A DNA stretch of 64,000 nucleotides, from assembly GCF_002563795.1 (NCBI RefSeq), contig NZ_PDJL01000003.1:806001-870000 (forward strand). The letters run 5' to 3'. This document shows, one piece after another, positions 45,795 through 54,648 of this stretch; position 1 is the first letter of the stretch; each line of letters opens with the position of its first letter. The stretch is from Vibrio sp. ES.051 (GTDB lineage Bacteria > Pseudomonadota > Gammaproteobacteria > Enterobacterales > Vibrionaceae). A program made the position numbers and the translations under genes. The notes beneath the pieces were generated by a model. The model saw nothing but the letters and a program-made list of their open reading frames with translations. It was not told the origin of the DNA and did not search any database.

Positions 45795-46838
45795 TTATTC
45801 TTTACCGAAAACGTTGTTCTCTTGTTCTTGTACACGAATGAACGTGGTGCGCTTGGTGAGCTCTTTAAGCTTTGCAGCGCCTACATACGTGCAGGTTGAG
45901 CGAACGCCGCCAAGGATGTCTTGAATCGTGGCGTGAACACTACCTCGGTATGGCAATAACACGGTTTTACCTTCCGCGGCGCGATAGCCTGCAACACCAC
46001 CAGAGTGTTTGTTCATCGCATTCTTAGAAGACATGCCGTAGAACTTCATGAATCTTTCACCGTCTTTCTCGACGACTTCACCACCAGACTCTTCGTGACC
46101 AGCCAGCATACCGCCAAGCATGACGAAATCTGCACCACCACCGAACGCTTTAGACACATCACCCGCACATGAACAACCGCCATCACCGATGATCATACCA
46201 CCAAGGCCGTGAGCTGCATCACCACACTCGATGATTGCAGAGAGCTGAGGGTAACCAACGCCGGTTTTCACACGGGTTGTACAAACCGAACCAGGGCCAA
46301 TACCCACTTTAACGATGTCTGCACCAGCAAGGATAAGCTCTTCACACATGTCACCAGTGACAACATTACCCGCAGCGATAACTTTATCTGGGAACTCTGT
46401 ACGGACACGCTCTACATACTCGACCAGATGCTCCGAATAACCGTTCGCGATGTCTACACAAATGAAAATAAACTCCTCCGAAAGCGCCATGATGTCTTTC
46501 GTTTTTTGAAAGTCTGCGTCAGACGTACCAGTCGATACCATTACGTTGTTTAGGGTTGCCTTATCCGCTGTTTTTGCAAACTCTGCCCAATCCTCTACTG
46601 TGTAGTGTTTGTGCACTGCCGTCATTACACCGTGCTCTGCCAGCGCTTTTGCCATTGCAAAGCTACCAACCGAATCCATATTTGCTGCGATTACTGGCAC
46701 ACCAGACCATTGACGGCCACTATGCTTGAATGTAAACTCGCGGGTTAAATTTACTTGAGAACGGCTTTTCAGGGTAGAACGTTTCGGGCGAAACAGTACA
46801 TCTTTAAAACCTAACTTAAGTTCTTGTTCGATACGCAT
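45795..46838 (-). CDS. guaC: GMP reductase
   Basis: The 347-residue TIM-barrel enzyme reductively deaminates GMP to IMP with NADPH, linking guanine and adenine pools. The catalytic loop [19 protein letters not shown] lies near 180 with the active Cys. [31 protein letters not shown] is the phosphate-binding part. It lacks the CBS domains of IMP dehydrogenase. It has a 434-base upstream region with a PurR-type box (47123-47138) and a strong hairpin terminator (46930-46961) before the start, which suggests repression by PurR plus a second control in the leader. Confidence 0.96.
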   Translation of the reverse strand: MRIEQELKLGFKDVLFRPKRSTLKSRSQVNLTREFTFKHSGRQWSGVPVIAANMDSVGSFAMAKALAEHGVMTAVHKHYTVEDWAEFAKTADKATLNNVMVSTGTSDADFQKTKDIMALSEEFIFICVDIANGYSEHLVEYVERVRTEFPDKVIAAGNVVTGDMCEELILAGADIVKVGIGPGSVCTTRVKTGVGYPQLSAIIECGDAAHGLGGMIIGDGGCSCAGDVSKAFGGGADFVMLGGMLAGHEESGGEVVEKDGERFMKFYGMSSKNAMNKHSGGVAGYRAAEGKTVLLPYRGSVHATIQDILGGVRSTCTYVGAAKLKELTKRTTFIRVQEQENNVFGKE

Positions 46839-46893
46839 TGTGTAATTCCTTGATTCATATGTACATGTGTTAACTCAAAGTGCGTTGTGAAAC

Positions 46894-46951
46894 CGTTGGC
46901 AGACGAGTTCACTGTTCTTCGGACACAAAAAAACCGGAGCGTTGGCAGACG
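46894..46951. repeat. 12-base direct repeat in the guaC leader
   Basis: CGTTGGCAGACG occurs at 46894-46905 and again at 46940-46951, 46 bases apart. The second copy forms the loop and part of the stem of the hairpin terminator. Confidence 0.75.
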
Positions 46952-46961
46952 CTCCGGTTTT
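46927..46961 (-). terminator. hairpin terminator in the guaC leader
   Basis: AAAACCGGAGCGT and ACGCTCCGGTTTT form a perfect 13-bp stem around a six-base loop. On the minus strand it is followed by further T. It is 92 bases upstream of the guaC ATG and 311 bases after the end of the preceding gene. It is therefore either a leader attenuator or the late end of upstream transcription. Confidence 0.85.
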
Positions 46962-47122
46962 CAGCATTATAGGCTGTGATTTCTTTCCTACAAGTCTGAT
47001 ATTTGATTTTTTTTTGTGTTACCATTTTGACAATCGCATATCAAAAACACCTTCCAAACTGTTAATTCATCTTATTAACTATAATTTTCAATCACTTAAT
47101 AGACTAATCGAATAGCCCTATC

Positions 47123-47138
47123 GCGCAAACCTTTGCGT
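47123..47138. promoter_or_regulatory. PurR-type operator upstream of guaC
   Basis: GCGCAAACCTTTGCGT matches the purine-repressor palindrome ACGCAAACGTTTGCGT at 14 of 16 positions. It lies about 285 bases before guaC in a gap otherwise empty of genes (46962-47272). Confidence 0.7.
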
Positions 47139-47272
47139 GATAATAAAAGATCCTAAACGTACCACCTCTCAAATATATTGAAAAGTTCCTCATTTAAGCT
47201 CAAAACACGCTGATTATTCACAGAAAAATATAAAAAAATCGACTTACTTTCGCCAAAATTTCCACATTCTAC

Positions 47273-48814
47273 CTAAATTTTATTACGGCTCGGGTTTAAC
47301 ACAGTACGGAGCGTGTTAACAACATCGCTTGCCAACAACCCTATTTGACCGTATTGCCTCGCGTTAAGATCTGCTGAGTGGCTTTGAATCATCACTCCCA
47401 ATCGCGCAGCAATAGAAATCGGTAACCCTTTTGCTAGCAATGCTCCGATCACCCCAGACAATATATCTCCCATTCCCCCAGAGGCCATTCCGGGGTTGCC
47501 AGCAAGGCATACGTACATTCTCGTTCCGTCGTAAATGAGAGTTCCTGCGCCTTTTAAAACAACAACGCCGCCATAACGATCCTGTAGTTGTCTAGCCGCA
47601 AAGTACCGGTCACTTTCTATTTCTTGAGTGGTGACATTAAGTAATCTCGCTGCCTCTCCTGGATGTGGCGTAATGACGCGCTGATGGTCACATACCAAAG
47701 TGCCATCACACCGTTGATTCAACATCGCCAGAATATTGAGCCCATCAGCATCCAGAACTTTCGGCTTTGGCTCCTGAGTGAGATATTGGTACGCTTGATA
47801 GCCCCATGCATCGTCACCCAAGCCGGGGCCAAATACCAACACATCCGCCCAGCGAATGCGCTTGGTTAAATCGTTTTCCGTCTCTCTAAGTAAGTCTGAA
47901 GTAATGCTGTGACTCATCACTTCTGGGCACGCTACCTGCAGAGGGACCAGGCTGCTTGCATGGGTAATACATGCGATGAGGCCGGCCCCAGAACGAGCTG
48001 CCGCTGAGGCACACAATCGAATGGCCCCCGACATCCCTTGGTTACCCCCAACACAAAGTAACTTACCATTATCGCCTTTATGTGCGGTCGGTTTTTGCTT
48101 AGGCATTAACCTTGAAATGATTTGATGGTTAATGCCTAACGCGCTCTCTTCTTCAATCGCGTCAAATTCGGCCTCTACGCCTAAGCCATCAAAATGCAAT
48201 TCACCGACTCTGTCCCTTGCCTGCCCAGTACATAATCCTTGCTTAACGCCGATAAAAGTAACCGTATGAGCAGCGTGGACTGCATCACCTAATACCATGC
48301 CGGTATTGGCACACAAACCAGAGGGAATGTCGACCGCTATTACTGGGGTATGGATTTGGTTAATTTTTTCAATGCAGCGACGATATTCTTGCCGCACCTC
48401 ACCACTCAACCCCGTTCCCAGCATCGCATCAATGATCACATTGGCTTCAAGTAGTGCTGTATTCCACTCATCCCAATCACTATTTTGACCATTGATAGAT
48501 TGCCAGTCTTGATACGCGCGCAATGCGTCACCTTTAAGCGAATTAACGTCACCAAGCTGGAAAACCTGCACATTAAGTTGAGCTTGCTTCGCGAGAGAGG
48601 CAAATACATATCCATCTCCACCATTATTGCCTTTGCCGCAAATGATTAAGACATTTCTCGATTTTGGGTATAAATTCAGAAAGCGCTCATATACGGCCAT
48701 ACCAGCTCGCTGCATTAAGCTATACATGGAAACGCCAGCCATTTGAGCGGCCGTCGCTTCAGCGTTTTTTACTTGCTCTGCGGTATAGAGTTTCAAGGCG
48801 AGATTAAAGTCCAT
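47273..48814 (-). CDS. bifunctional NAD(P)H-hydrate repair enzyme (epimerase/dehydratase)
   Basis: The 513-residue protein joins an N-terminal YjeF epimerase domain with a C-terminal ribokinase-like ADP-dependent dehydratase. The first half has ICGKGNNGGDGYVFA and VIDAMLGTGLSGEVR. The second has VLVFGPGLGDDAW, VLDADGLN, VITPHPGEAARLL and GNPGMASGGMGDILSGVIGALLA. It repairs hydrated NADH and NADPH. Although full length, it lacks the usual tsaE partner here. ATG 48814 begins the conserved domain; an upstream GTG (48841) would add nine residues. Confidence 0.95.
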   Translation of the reverse strand: MDFNLALKLYTAEQVKNAEATAAQMAGVSMYSLMQRAGMAVYERFLNLYPKSRNVLIICGKGNNGGDGYVFASLAKQAQLNVQVFQLGDVNSLKGDALRAYQDWQSINGQNSDWDEWNTALLEANVIIDAMLGTGLSGEVRQEYRRCIEKINQIHTPVIAVDIPSGLCANTGMVLGDAVHAAHTVTFIGVKQGLCTGQARDRVGELHFDGLGVEAEFDAIEEESALGINHQIISRLMPKQKPTAHKGDNGKLLCVGGNQGMSGAIRLCASAAARSGAGLIACITHASSLVPLQVACPEVMSHSITSDLLRETENDLTKRIRWADVLVFGPGLGDDAWGYQAYQYLTQEPKPKVLDADGLNILAMLNQRCDGTLVCDHQRVITPHPGEAARLLNVTTQEIESDRYFAARQLQDRYGGVVVLKGAGTLIYDGTRMYVCLAGNPGMASGGMGDILSGVIGALLAKGLPISIAARLGVMIQSHSADLNARQYGQIGLLASDVVNTLRTVLNPSRNKI

Positions 48815-48856
48815 ATTTACGTTCTGCACATTGGAAAACACAACTATCAGTATACA

Positions 48857-48886
48857 AAAAAGCCAGAGTGACCCCTGGCTTTTCTT
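48857..48886 (-). terminator. intrinsic terminator of the response-regulator/PAS operon
   Basis: On the minus strand AAAAGCCAG pairs with CTGGCTTTT and is followed by more T. It lies 18 bases after the PAS gene stop. Confidence 0.85.
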
Positions 48887-48903
48887 GATTGTTTTTTAGA
48901 CCG

Positions 48904-49341
48904 TTAATTTTTTTGCGACATCAGCGCTTCGTTGGTTGCGTCTTGTATCGACAAGAATAGCGAGTTGATCTTCCCCGTTGGCGTACGCATCGGGTTTAGC
49001 GTGACATTCTGATACATGAACTCGGCTTGTTGCGTAACCGGACGGACATTTCGACAACGGAATAAGTAAGAACGCTGGCGCCAAGTAATAAAGCTACGAC
49101 AACCAAGGTCATACACGGGCTTTGTTTTTAACTTGAACCATTCCTGCGGAATTTCAGGGAAGATATCGAAGATCGAACGGCCAATAGCCTGATGTGATTG
49201 AAGACCACTATGGTGAGTCATAAAGCCATTCCACACTTGAACATTATAATCTCTATCTATCACCACCAGCCCCATGTCGACGTTTTGTACCATGTCGACC
49301 ATCCAATGAAACTGTTCAAACTCTGCTGGCAAATTCAACAT
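48904..49341 (-). CDS. single-domain PAS sensor protein
   Basis: This 145-residue protein is essentially one PAS fold: VIDRDYNVQVWNGFMTHHSGLQSHQAIGRSIFDIFPEIP is the usual PAS core. A second half follows with FRCRNVRPVTQQAEFMYQNVTLNPMRTPTG. It has no output domain of its own. Its first base is shared with the stop of the response-regulator gene (TAATG), so the two proteins are made in step and probably work together, the PAS protein sensing a ligand or redox state. Confidence 0.88.
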   Translation of the reverse strand: MLNLPAEFEQFHWMVDMVQNVDMGLVVIDRDYNVQVWNGFMTHHSGLQSHQAIGRSIFDIFPEIPQEWFKLKTKPVYDLGCRSFITWRQRSYLFRCRNVRPVTQQAEFMYQNVTLNPMRTPTGKINSLFLSIQDATNEALMSQKN

Positions 49342-50345
49342 TAGAACGCCTCCATTAGGTAAGACAGCTTATTGTCGAGTAACGGTAAAGACTCATCCAC
49401 AAACATAAACAAAAGATCACAACGAATTGAGGTTCCTTCAATGTTATAGCTGACTTCGAATGTCATTGTACGACTGAAAGCACCAGTATTGGATTCAATG
49501 AGGGAATCAATAGAAATATGCTGACCAAGCAGCACTGGTGGACTTTGGAAAAAACGAACTTCCGATTGCTCTCCTAAACCATTTAAGAAAGATCCAACTA
49601 AAATATTGGAAATATCCATGAGTAGCTCAAGCTCTTCAAGCTCTTCATTATCAGCGGAGATATTCATCAATTTTTTCAGATCAGAAACACTGGAGTCACT
49701 CAAAATCACCAATGCTTCACCAGCAATTCCCTCGCCACAGAAGCCTTGACACACCCCAGAAACGTTATTTTGGGATGCTAAATCACGAAGCGCCATATGA
49801 AGCTCACTCACTTCAAATATATTGACGTTAGGCAGAGGTAACTGAACAAACACATCAAAATGTCGTGCCAGTGCATCCGCTGCACGCCCCATCGATACAT
49901 TGGCGACTTCCATGTAAATATCACGACGACGCAAAATCGGCAACTCGACAGACGTTGGGATGACTCTCTGCGGGCGAGGTGCAGGTTCGATCAACGCTTT
50001 TAACGCGTTCTTCAACTCATCTTTATCGATCGGTTTTTGAATAAATACTTTCGCACCTAGTGCGAACACACGCTCTTTGGCTTTAGGTTGGATATCCCCC
50101 GAGACCACAACCACAGGCGTTTTATTCCCTAAACGCTGCATATTTTCTAATGCTTCAAAACCATCCATTTCTGGCATAGTCAAATCCAGAAACATCAATT
50201 TGAATTCTTTTTGCGCGAGTTCTTCTAGTGCATTTTTTCCGTGGATAGCAAACGTAATATCGGCATTCAATACTGCTGACAGTGATCTCGCCATCTGTTT
50301 GCGTGCTAACGCTGAATCATCACAGATGAGTACAGGAAAAGACAT
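49341..50345 (-). CDS. response regulator with CheX/CheC-type phosphatase domain
   Basis: The 334-residue protein has a receiver domain (residues 1-120: VLICDDSALARKQM, LMFLDLTMPEMDGFEAL with phospho-Asp, VVVSGD, VFIQKPID). A C-terminal CheC/CheX-like part follows, with ELEELELLMDISNILVGSFLNGLGEQ carrying the E-x3-N phosphatase signature. Proteins of this layout dephosphorylate CheY-like regulators or are switched by their own receiver. No chemotaxis gene is nearby, so it may feed into a distant chemosensory or c-di-GMP system. It is coupled to the PAS gene. Confidence 0.9.
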   Translation of the reverse strand: MSFPVLICDDSALARKQMARSLSAVLNADITFAIHGKNALEELAQKEFKLMFLDLTMPEMDGFEALENMQRLGNKTPVVVVSGDIQPKAKERVFALGAKVFIQKPIDKDELKNALKALIEPAPRPQRVIPTSVELPILRRRDIYMEVANVSMGRAADALARHFDVFVQLPLPNVNIFEVSELHMALRDLASQNNVSGVCQGFCGEGIAGEALVILSDSSVSDLKKLMNISADNEELEELELLMDISNILVGSFLNGLGEQSEVRFFQSPPVLLGQHISIDSLIESNTGAFSRTMTFEVSYNIEGTSIRCDLLFMFVDESLPLLDNKLSYLMEAF

Positions 50346-50464
50346 TAAAACACCTTTTTATGTTCCACTATTTTCGCAGGAGTCTAACAGATGGTTACAG
50401 CATGTAACACGAGAAATCTGACGAGTTTTTTGTATTTTTTGCTCCAAATATGAAAGCATAAAAT

Positions 50465-50492
50465 GAAACAAGGCTCCCCATAGGAAGCCTTG
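50465..50492 (-). terminator. intrinsic terminator of the aldo/keto reductase gene
   Basis: CAAGGCT pairs with AGCCTTG, and the minus strand continues TTTCATTTT. It lies 28 bases after the stop codon. Confidence 0.7.
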
Positions 50493-50520
50493 AAAAATCA
50501 TTCGTCAAGTGATGCGCTTT

Positions 50521-51429
50521 CTATGGCACACCGTGGCCTTTAGAAACCACCCAAACGCGGTACCATTGCTCACGAGTTAACTCAATGTTTAGTGCATTCA
50601 CTGCTGCTTGAACACGTTCAATCTTACCGGAACCAATGATTGGAAGTGGTTTAGACGGCAAGCGGCGTACCCAAGCATAAATTACTTGGTCAATGCTAGT
50701 TGCTCCTACTTCCTCTCGAATGACTTCCAATTCGTTACGAACGCGAATAGCTTGTTCACTGTCACCATTGAAGATGGCACCACCGCCGAGACAAGACCAC
50801 GCCATTGGACGTGTGCGTAACATTTGCATTTGATCAAGCGTACCATCATGCGCTACTTCGAAGTTAAGCGGATTGATTTCCACTTGGTTAGTGACAAGAG
50901 GCTTACTTAAGCGCGATTGCAGCAATTCAAACTGGCTTGGCGTGAAATTAGACACACCAAAATGTTTTACTTTACCGACTTTGTGCAACTCTGAGAACGC
51001 TGCTGCGACTTCATCTGCATCCATAAGTACGTCAGGACGGTGAATCAATAGCACATCGATCTCATTTACGTTGAGACGTTCAAGTGAGTTATTCACCGAC
51101 TGATAAATATGCGCAGAGCTAGTATCGTAATGATTGATTTTTCGCTCTGGTGTTTTATCTCCGCATAGATTGATATCACACTTAGTGACGATTTGAATTT
51201 GCTCACGGACGCTCTTATCCAGAGCCAACGCTTCACCAAACAATTTTTCACATTCGTAGTTACCGTAAATATCAGCGTGATCTACTGTAGTAATGCCTAA
51301 CTCAATATGTTGCTTTAGGAACGACAAACGCTCTTGAGCTGTCATGTTCCAATCTACTGCACGCCAATATCCTTGAACCAGCTCTGAGAACTCAGGGCCT
51401 TTTGGTGCAGTCACAACTTTTGCAACCAT
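50521..51429 (-). CDS. aldo/keto reductase (YdhF-like)
   Basis: The 302-residue TIM-barrel NADPH-dependent reductase has GITTVDHADIYGNYECEKLFGEAL near 55 (Asp and Tyr of the tetrad) and VLLIHRPDVLMDADEV (His). HFGVSNFTPSQFELL and LPIIGSGKIERVQAAVNAL carry the cofactor-phosphate region. The start is ATG 51429, with AAGGAG nine bases upstream. The frame stays open much further upstream (to 51678), but that part overlaps the divergent XRE regulator and has low-quality residues. Physiological substrate unknown. Confidence 0.92.
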   Translation of the reverse strand: MVAKVVTAPKGPEFSELVQGYWRAVDWNMTAQERLSFLKQHIELGITTVDHADIYGNYECEKLFGEALALDKSVREQIQIVTKCDINLCGDKTPERKINHYDTSSAHIYQSVNNSLERLNVNEIDVLLIHRPDVLMDADEVAAAFSELHKVGKVKHFGVSNFTPSQFELLQSRLSKPLVTNQVEINPLNFEVAHDGTLDQMQMLRTRPMAWSCLGGGAIFNGDSEQAIRVRNELEVIREEVGATSIDQVIYAWVRRLPSKPLPIIGSGKIERVQAAVNALNIELTREQWYRVWVVSKGHGVP

Positions 51430-51523
51430 GGGTTTCTCCTTCAATTGATCTTTATCCATCGTAGTCTTGTTTTCACCTTGGCTCAACGGGTAAACTTTCG
51501 CAATTCGAACTGGAGTACGAAAT

Positions 51524-51931
51524 ATGTCTTTTGCCCACCGTTTAGCGACTTTAATTGGTGAAGAAAGCATCAGCGGGTTTGCGCGACGCGTCGATGTATC
51601 GGAAGCCTTAGTCCGAAAATATTTAAAAGGTAGTGAACCGAGCTTAACCAAAGCGAACCAGATCGCGATGCGAGCCAACTGCTCTCTTGAATGGCTCGCG
51701 ACGGGCTGTGGCTACCTATATCGTCGCGCTGAGGTTGTTGACATGGAAGCTTATAAACTTTCATTTCAACACGTCATGAATCAAAGCATTACAAAAGATG
51801 ACGAGGAGTCACATCGTAAGCTTATCGCTGGTTACCAGTATCTGCGAGCTCATAAAAAGTCAGATGGATTTCTCGATGAATCTGCAATGGTAACGTTTCT
51901 CTCTCTACATCATGAAGCTAAAAGCGAATAA
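51524..51931 (+). CDS. XRE-type helix-turn-helix regulator
   Basis: The 135-residue protein has an N-terminal lambda-repressor-like helix-turn-helix (residues about 5-55: MSFAHRLATLIGEESISGFARRVDVSEALVRKYLKG…). A helical C-terminal half with no protease or ligand motif follows. This resembles Mu/CI-type small repressors that occur both in phages and as stand-alone regulators. It is divergent from the aldo/keto reductase gene with a 94-base gap, so it may control that gene. Its end overlaps the end of the next, convergent gene by 14 bases. Confidence 0.85.
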   Translation: MSFAHRLATLIGEESISGFARRVDVSEALVRKYLKGSEPSLTKANQIAMRANCSLEWLATGCGYLYRRAEVVDMEAYKLSFQHVMNQSITKDDEESHRKLIAGYQYLRAHKKSDGFLDESAMVTFLSLHHEAKSE

Positions 51932-52502
51932 CTTGTAACTCAATCATTTCGCCGTCACTGCGCAAGACAACTTCCAAGTTCGGTGATGGCATTTCAAACT
52001 CATTAGCCCTAACCCAAAACATGGTTTGTGTCGCTTCTGGTGGGTAACGATTCATTAGTAAGATAACGTCTTTGTCCACCTCTTCGGTTGTTTTCTTTTC
52101 TAACGCGGCCACCACATCGTAACGCTCTTCCTCCATGACTACGCTGCGTAACACTAACCCATCTTTCCTTAAATTGAGGATCAAGTCGTTGAGTTTATGC
52201 CATTGGTATTCCGTCAAGAAAGAGAAGCGCGCCCTTTCGGTATGCAGAGAAAGCTCACCATAGAGGTGCTGATGATAATATTGAAAGTCATCCAGGCAAT
52301 AACTCCTCACCCGTTCGGTGTTCGCCATAACATTTTGCCCTGTATCGCATTGATACCAAGTTCCTTCAGTATGTATAACGTTTTTCAGTTTGTTGAAAGG
52401 CAGTTCTGATAGCGTACTTTGCCACCAAGCGTCCATCGCGAGCGAAGGATTTATAATTAAAAAACAGAAAACGGAGAGAAAAACTGCGCAATGACGAGAC
52501 AT
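51918..52502 (-). CDS. secreted hypothetical protein, 194 aa
   Basis: The protein has a signal peptide (SRHCAVFLSVFCFLIINPSLA, cleaved before MDAWW), then a mixed alpha/beta domain with two cysteines (QCDTGQ and SYCLDDF). The cysteines could form a disulphide in the periplasm. The C-terminus is a beta-rich stretch (NLEVVLRSDGEMIELQVIRF). I do not recognise the family. It ends inside the 3' end of the XRE gene on the other strand. Confidence 0.75.
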   Translation of the reverse strand: MSRHCAVFLSVFCFLIINPSLAMDAWWQSTLSELPFNKLKNVIHTEGTWYQCDTGQNVMANTERVRSYCLDDFQYYHQHLYGELSLHTERARFSFLTEYQWHKLNDLILNLRKDGLVLRSVVMEEERYDVVAALEKKTTEEVDKDVILLMNRYPPEATQTMFWVRANEFEMPSPNLEVVLRSDGEMIELQVIRF

Positions 52503-52993
52503 ATGATTTTAACCTTAGCCAGCCTGAGTAAAGTCGAAACCTTACCTTGAGATAAGGATATATCAAGAAAAATGGGGTAACTTCGATTTACGTCGCCGCA
52601 AATTAAGAAGGCGCACAGTGCGTGCGCCTCTACCTCGTTACTCAATCGTGAGTTTGCGTATCGGGAAGTCTATTGATGCATCCCAAACTTAAAACGAGGA
52701 CTTACTGTAGGGTTTGAATCCATCCAAATTGTATGTAAAACCTCATATCCCTCCTTCTGAAGCAGTCATGTTGCTTTACATTTAAAGTATTGTTCATTTC
52801 GCTCAGAACACAAGCCTGACCAAGAAAAAAACGCTAAATACGAGAGCAATAGCACAGTTGCCAATAATGAATAATATTGTGATGTCGAGCATTCAATAGT
52901 GAAAAGCTAAATTGCATCTTTATCGATTAGGTCTAAGCTCTTCGAAGCGTATACTTCTCCTGTTCCTTCCACGAGTAACCGGAGAGTTTGTTA
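52503..52993. promoter_or_regulatory. 490-base gap with a hairpin, before clcA
   Basis: No convincing ORF is present. AGGCGCAC at 52609-52616 pairs perfectly with GTGCGCCT at 52622-52629. The minus strand continues TCTTAATTT, so it may be a weak terminator or a stable RNA element. The region must also carry promoters for clcA and the divergent secreted protein. Confidence 0.4.
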
Positions 52994-54397
52994 ATGACCA
53001 AACGAGAGAGAATTGTGAAATCTGTGTTAGCGCATGTACCAAAAGATGCGATTAACCAGTTTGTCTCTCGAGGGTCAACACCATTTTCTGTTCTATTAAT
53101 GGCCGCTATTGTCGGTACATTAGCCGGTTTGGTCGGTACCTATTTCGAGCTTGCTGTCCACTTTGTATCAGAGACCCGCACCGAATGGTTAAGAAGTGAG
53201 ATCGGTAATGTTCTTCCACTTTGGTTGGCGGCCGTGCTCATTAGCGCGCTTTTAGCTTTTATTGGCTACTTCCTCGTACACCGTTTCGCTCCCGAGGCTG
53301 CTGGTTCGGGCATTCCTGAGATCGAAGGCGCGATGGACAATATCCGCCCTGTGCGATGGTGGCGTGTGCTTCCGGTCAAGTTTTTTGGTGGTATGGGGGC
53401 GTTAGGCTCCGGCATGGTGCTCGGTCGTGAAGGTCCAACGGTGCAAATGGGGGGGGCGGTTGGTCGTCTGGTCACCGACATTTTCCGCGTAAAAGATGAT
53501 GACACTCGTCACTCTTTGCTTGCCGCTGGTGCCGCTGGCGGTTTGGCTGCCGCATTTAACGCACCGCTAGCGGGGATAATGTTTGTGGTTGAGGAAATGC
53601 GGCCTCAGTTTCGCTATTCTCTCATTTCTATTCGTGCGGTGATCATTTCTGCCATTATGGCCAATATTGTGTTTCGCGCTATTAATGGGCAAGACGCGGT
53701 GATCACCATGCCGCAATACCAATCACCAGAACTGCAATCTCTGTGGCTATTCTTACTGCTTGGTGCCTTGTTTGGTTTATTTGGCGCTATCTTCAATAAA
53801 CTTATCACTGTTGCACAAGACAGTTTTGTCGTGATTCACAAGAACGACCGTAAACGCTATTTAATCATGGGTTCACTGCTTGGCGGTGTATTTGGTTTGC
53901 TTCTCTTGTATGTACCGCAACTCACTGGTGGCGGCATTGGTCTCATTCCTGATATTACCAACGGCAATTACTCGGTTTCGGTTTTAGTGCTGCTGTTTTT
54001 TGGCCGCATAGTGACCACTCTGCTTTGTTTTGGCTCTGGTGCTCCGGGTGGTATCTTTGCTCCGATGCTTGCTCTAGGCACTCTTTTTGGCTATGCATTT
54101 GGGGCAAGTGCAGATGTATTACTTCCTTCGTTCGAAATTGAACCAGGGGTATTTGCAATCGCGGGGATGGGTGCGTTATTCGCCGCGACGGTACGTGCAC
54201 CAATCACGGGGATTTTGCTGGTGATTGAAATGACCAACAACTACTACTTGATCCTACCGCTCATCATCACTTGTTTAGGTGCCGTGATCATCGCTCAATT
54301 GCTTGGTGGCCAGCCCATTTACAGCCAGCTACTTCGTCGCACAATCAAAAATGACAAATTGCGCCAACAAGATCTGCCAGAAAACCTACCCACTTAA
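52994..54397 (+). CDS. clcA: H+/Cl- exchange transporter ClcA
   Basis: This 467-residue CLC antiporter shows the ion-filter motifs GSGIPEIEG near 105, GREGPTVQMGG near 150 (gating Glu) and GAPGGIFAPMLALGTLFG near 355, plus the late Tyr region. About 18 helices are expected. It exchanges chloride for protons in the inner membrane and helps survival of acid stress. ATG 52994 has GGAG upstream; a TTG six bases earlier is less likely. Confidence 0.96.
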   Translation: MTKRERIVKSVLAHVPKDAINQFVSRGSTPFSVLLMAAIVGTLAGLVGTYFELAVHFVSETRTEWLRSEIGNVLPLWLAAVLISALLAFIGYFLVHRFAPEAAGSGIPEIEGAMDNIRPVRWWRVLPVKFFGGMGALGSGMVLGREGPTVQMGGAVGRLVTDIFRVKDDDTRHSLLAAGAAGGLAAAFNAPLAGIMFVVEEMRPQFRYSLISIRAVIISAIMANIVFRAINGQDAVITMPQYQSPELQSLWLFLLLGALFGLFGAIFNKLITVAQDSFVVIHKNDRKRYLIMGSLLGGVFGLLLLYVPQLTGGGIGLIPDITNGNYSVSVLVLLFFGRIVTTLLCFGSGAPGGIFAPMLALGTLFGYAFGASADVLLPSFEIEPGVFAIAGMGALFAATVRAPITGILLVIEMTNNYYLILPLIITCLGAVIIAQLLGGQPIYSQLLRRTIKNDKLRQQDLPENLPT

Positions 54398-54648
54398 GCA
54401 TATTAGGCTCCTCGAGTATCACTCCCAAACATATTAATCACCGTTATTTGGGGCTATAAACCCTACATTTTTACATCTTTCCTAAAACCTGCGCTACCAA
54501 ACTCACAAAATCATCATTCTCTACTCTTTGCTTGCCACCTTTATGAGTAACGCCTCGTTAAACTTGCTAATATTTTCTAAGAAAAAACAGAGTATTTCAT
54601 CTACATCATCACCTTTAGTGAATTCAGGCAAAATCAAACGGAGTCAAT

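Noticed and set aside
43884..45800. Search for a duplicated tRNA-Ser 3' end as an integration site
   Set aside because: No second copy of GGTTCAAATCCC…TCTCCGCCA was found, so an attachment site cannot be claimed.
50521..51678. Long 385-residue version of the aldo/keto reductase
   Set aside because: The upstream 83 residues overlap the divergent XRE gene and a strong AAGGAG site marks ATG 51429.
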